From assembly GCF_008122205.1 (NCBI RefSeq), contig NZ_PHNJ01000003.1, positions 186,001 through 250,000 on the forward strand: a stretch of 64,000 nucleotides of DNA, given 5' to 3'. Made by a program: the position numbers and the translations under genes. Below are positions 62,564-64,000 of this stretch, in pieces (within the stretch, counting starts at the first letter, position 1; each line of letters begins with the position of its first letter). The stretch comes from Natronococcus pandeyae. GTDB lineage: Archaea; Halobacteriota; Halobacteria; Halobacteriales; Natrialbaceae. The notes under the pieces were generated by a model. The model searched no databases and was not told the origin of the DNA. It saw only the letters and a list, made by a program, of their open reading frames with translations.

Positions 62564-63640
62564 CTAGTCGTCGGCAGGCGCAGGCGCACCGCGTTCGACG
62601 TCGACGTTACCCTCGTCCAGGTCGGCCTCGACGTTGCGGGCGGCCTCGACCATGTTCGCCATCTTGCCGTAGGCGACCTCGCGGGGCAGCAGCTTCACGC
62701 CGCAGTCCGGCGAGACGACCAGCTGTTCCGGCGGGACGACCTCGAGCCCCTTCTTGATGTTCTCCTCGATCTGCTCGACGGACTCGACTTCCGCGACGTG
62801 GACGTCGGTGACGCCGAGCGCGAGGTCCTTCGAGAACTCGGGGTCCTTGAAGACGTCGAGCTGGTCGTAGTCGCCGTTGGCGAGTTCCAGGTCGAACTCG
62901 TCGACGGGGAACTCGAGGATTTCGGGGTAGATTCGGGAGTAGTCACCGTAACAGACGTGGAGGCCGATGCGGACCTCCTCGTCGATATCCTCGACGATGC
63001 GCTCGAGACACTCGCCGACGATGGCGTGGTCGTCGGGCGTCGTCGCGAGGGCGGGCTCGTCGATCTGGATGTAGCGGGCACCGGCCTCGACGAGCTTTTC
63101 GATCTCCTCGTTGACCAGATCCGCGAGGTCGTAAGCGAGTTCCTCGTCGTCGCCGTAGGCCTCGTTAAAGGACCAGTTCGCGAGGGTGTACGGGCCCGTG
63201 ATCGGGACCTTGACCGGTCGGTCGCTCGCGGCGGCGGTGAACTCGTACTCGTCGACGAGCCAGCTCTCGTCGTACTCGACCTCGGACACGACGCTTGGCT
63301 TGTCGAAGTAGTTGTGTCCCCACACCTTGACGGGGCCGTTGAACTCGTAGCCATCGATTCGGTGGGCGAAGAACTCGACCATCTCGTTGCGTCGCATCTC
63401 GCCGTCGACGACGACGTCGAGACCGGCGCGTTCGTGCTCGTCGGTGATGAGGCGAGCGGCGTCGTCCTTCGCCTCCTGGTAGTCGTCGTCGTCGAAGCCG
63501 TGGTCGGGGTCCTGGTAGAGCTCTTTCGCGCGGTTGAGCCACTTGGGCTTCGGGTAGGAGCCGACGACGGTCGTCAGCAGGAAGTGGTCGTTCTCGTGTC
63601 CCTCGGGTCGGAACTGATCTTTGTTCTCGTTCGTGGTCAT
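62564..63640 (-). CDS. metE: Methionine synthase, core MetE catalytic domain
   Basis: 358 residues, half the length of bacterial MetE. The homocysteine and zinc site is shown by GLHVCYGDYSRIY (His and Cys) and VSPDCGVKLLP (Cys), with the Asp-rich IDEPALATT. This is the archaeal core MetE, which receives a methyl group, probably from a methylcobamide or methyl-tetrahydropterin donor. The start overlaps the stop of an upstream MetE-related gene as ATGA, so the two are co-translated. Confidence 0.92.
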   Translation of the reverse strand: MTTNENKDQFRPEGHENDHFLLTTVVGSYPKPKWLNRAKELYQDPDHGFDDDDYQEAKDDAARLITDEHERAGLDVVVDGEMRRNEMVEFFAHRIDGYEFNGPVKVWGHNYFDKPSVVSEVEYDESWLVDEYEFTAAASDRPVKVPITGPYTLANWSFNEAYGDDEELAYDLADLVNEEIEKLVEAGARYIQIDEPALATTPDDHAIVGECLERIVEDIDEEVRIGLHVCYGDYSRIYPEILEFPVDEFDLELANGDYDQLDVFKDPEFSKDLALGVTDVHVAEVESVEQIEENIKKGLEVVPPEQLVVSPDCGVKLLPREVAYGKMANMVEAARNVEADLDEGNVDVERGAPAPADD

Positions 63641-64000
63641 GCTGCTTTCACCTCCGCGAGATCCGCGGCTTCGGCAAGGACGGCGAGTTTCTCCTCGAAC
63701 TTGGCGTAGGGCAGGTAGAACGTCTCGGTGTTGGTCGTCAGGTAAACCGTCTCGAAATCGGTGACGGGAACCTGGTCGTACACCCAGTCGACGCGCTCGC
63801 GGATCGCCTCGGGATCCTCGACGAGCGTGTTCTGACCGTCGGCCAGACCGAGCGAGATGTCGTCGGTCGCGCCGTACTCCTGAATGTTGTACAGGTTGTC
63901 CTCCTGGTTCGCGACGAAGTCGAAACCAACCGCGTCGATATCGGCGTCGAGCAGGTGGGCGTAGACCTTCTCCTCGAGCGCGCCCCAGTAGGGCTGGACG
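63637..64000 (-). CDS. MetE-related protein, partial (C-terminal 120 residues)
   Basis: The gene continues off the right edge; the visible C-terminus reads in one frame from 64000 to the TGA at 63637. DAVGFDFVANQEDNLYNIQ, ISLGLADGQNTLVEDPE and VYLTTNTETFYLPY match the cobalamin-independent methionine synthase fold near its C-terminal barrel strands. It is the partner of the core MetE gene, with which it overlaps by four bases. Whether it binds the methyl donor cannot be judged from the fragment. Confidence 0.85.
   Translation of the reverse strand, partial: VQPYWGALEEKVYAHLLDADIDAVGFDFVANQEDNLYNIQEYGATDDISLGLADGQNTLVEDPEAIRERVDWVYDQVPVTDFETVYLTTNTETFYLPYAKFEEKLAVLAEAADLAEVKAA

Noticed and set aside
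1-64000. tRNA, rRNA, CRISPR array, transposase or integrase
   Set aside because: I looked for the GGTTCGAATCC-type T-arm, regular spaced repeats and DDE or recombinase motifs and found none that convinced me.

Overview
The window is high-GC archaeal DNA from a halophilic archaeon (class Halobacteria). The evidence is the very acidic proteome (Asp/Glu-rich linkers and surfaces), archaeal-type genes (Lsm, L37e, archaeal TyrRS and AspRS, geranylgeranylglyceryl phosphate synthase, pantoate kinase with phosphopantothenate synthetase), HalOD1 and Bat-type HTH proteins, Tat-dependent lipoproteins, and TATA boxes about 25-30 bp upstream of start codons (leaderless transcripts). A member of the Natrialbales is a guess from general sequence style only. 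I saw no rRNA, tRNA, CRISPR array, transposase or integrase.

Layout. 0-13 kb: a cut-off His-rich membrane protein, an AIR-synthase-like protein, a K+ channel, a LarA-type racemase, a Dna2-like nuclease-helicase, several small membrane proteins, an NTF2-like pair, a zincin and the Lsm-L37e operon. 13-23 kb: housekeeping genes (ThrC, GGGP synthase, AspRS) mixed with accessory genes (HalOD1 plus a zinc-finger protein, an exported 2Fe-2S lipoprotein, Sir2, a Bat-like regulator divergent from a cytochrome P450). 23-31 kb: a cation-transport district with an NhaP-like antiporter, an AT-richer double-RCK channel and two overlapping Kef-type antiporters with RCK domains. 32-43 kb: archaeal CoA biosynthesis, TyrRS, acyl-CoA dehydrogenase, BirA, universal stress protein, a flavin reductase, an amidohydrolase and an HD phosphohydrolase. 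43-57 kb: a carbohydrate region with a 2-hydroxyacid dehydrogenase, Gfo/Idh/MocA oxidoreductase, MFS carrier, TIM-barrel sugar isomerase, a complete sugar ABC operon, a TrmB-type regulator and a PfkB kinase. 57-64 kb: two tandem AtoE-like carriers, a membrane protein, a methyltransferase and a two-gene MetE-type methionine synthase that runs off the right edge.

How the genes may work together. The ABC operon (binding protein, two permeases, ATPase, small membrane protein) is probably controlled by the adjacent TrmB protein. A near-identical 12-base motif lies in the upstream regions of both, just upstream of the TATA box in the operon. The imported sugar could then be processed by the nearby isomerase, oxidoreductases and kinase; the substrate cannot be read from sequence.

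The most interesting non-coding signal is three families of short palindromic, MITE-like elements. In one family all three copies start directly after, or within 7 bases of, a TGA stop codon, which suggests a 3'-end function or a specific insertion preference.
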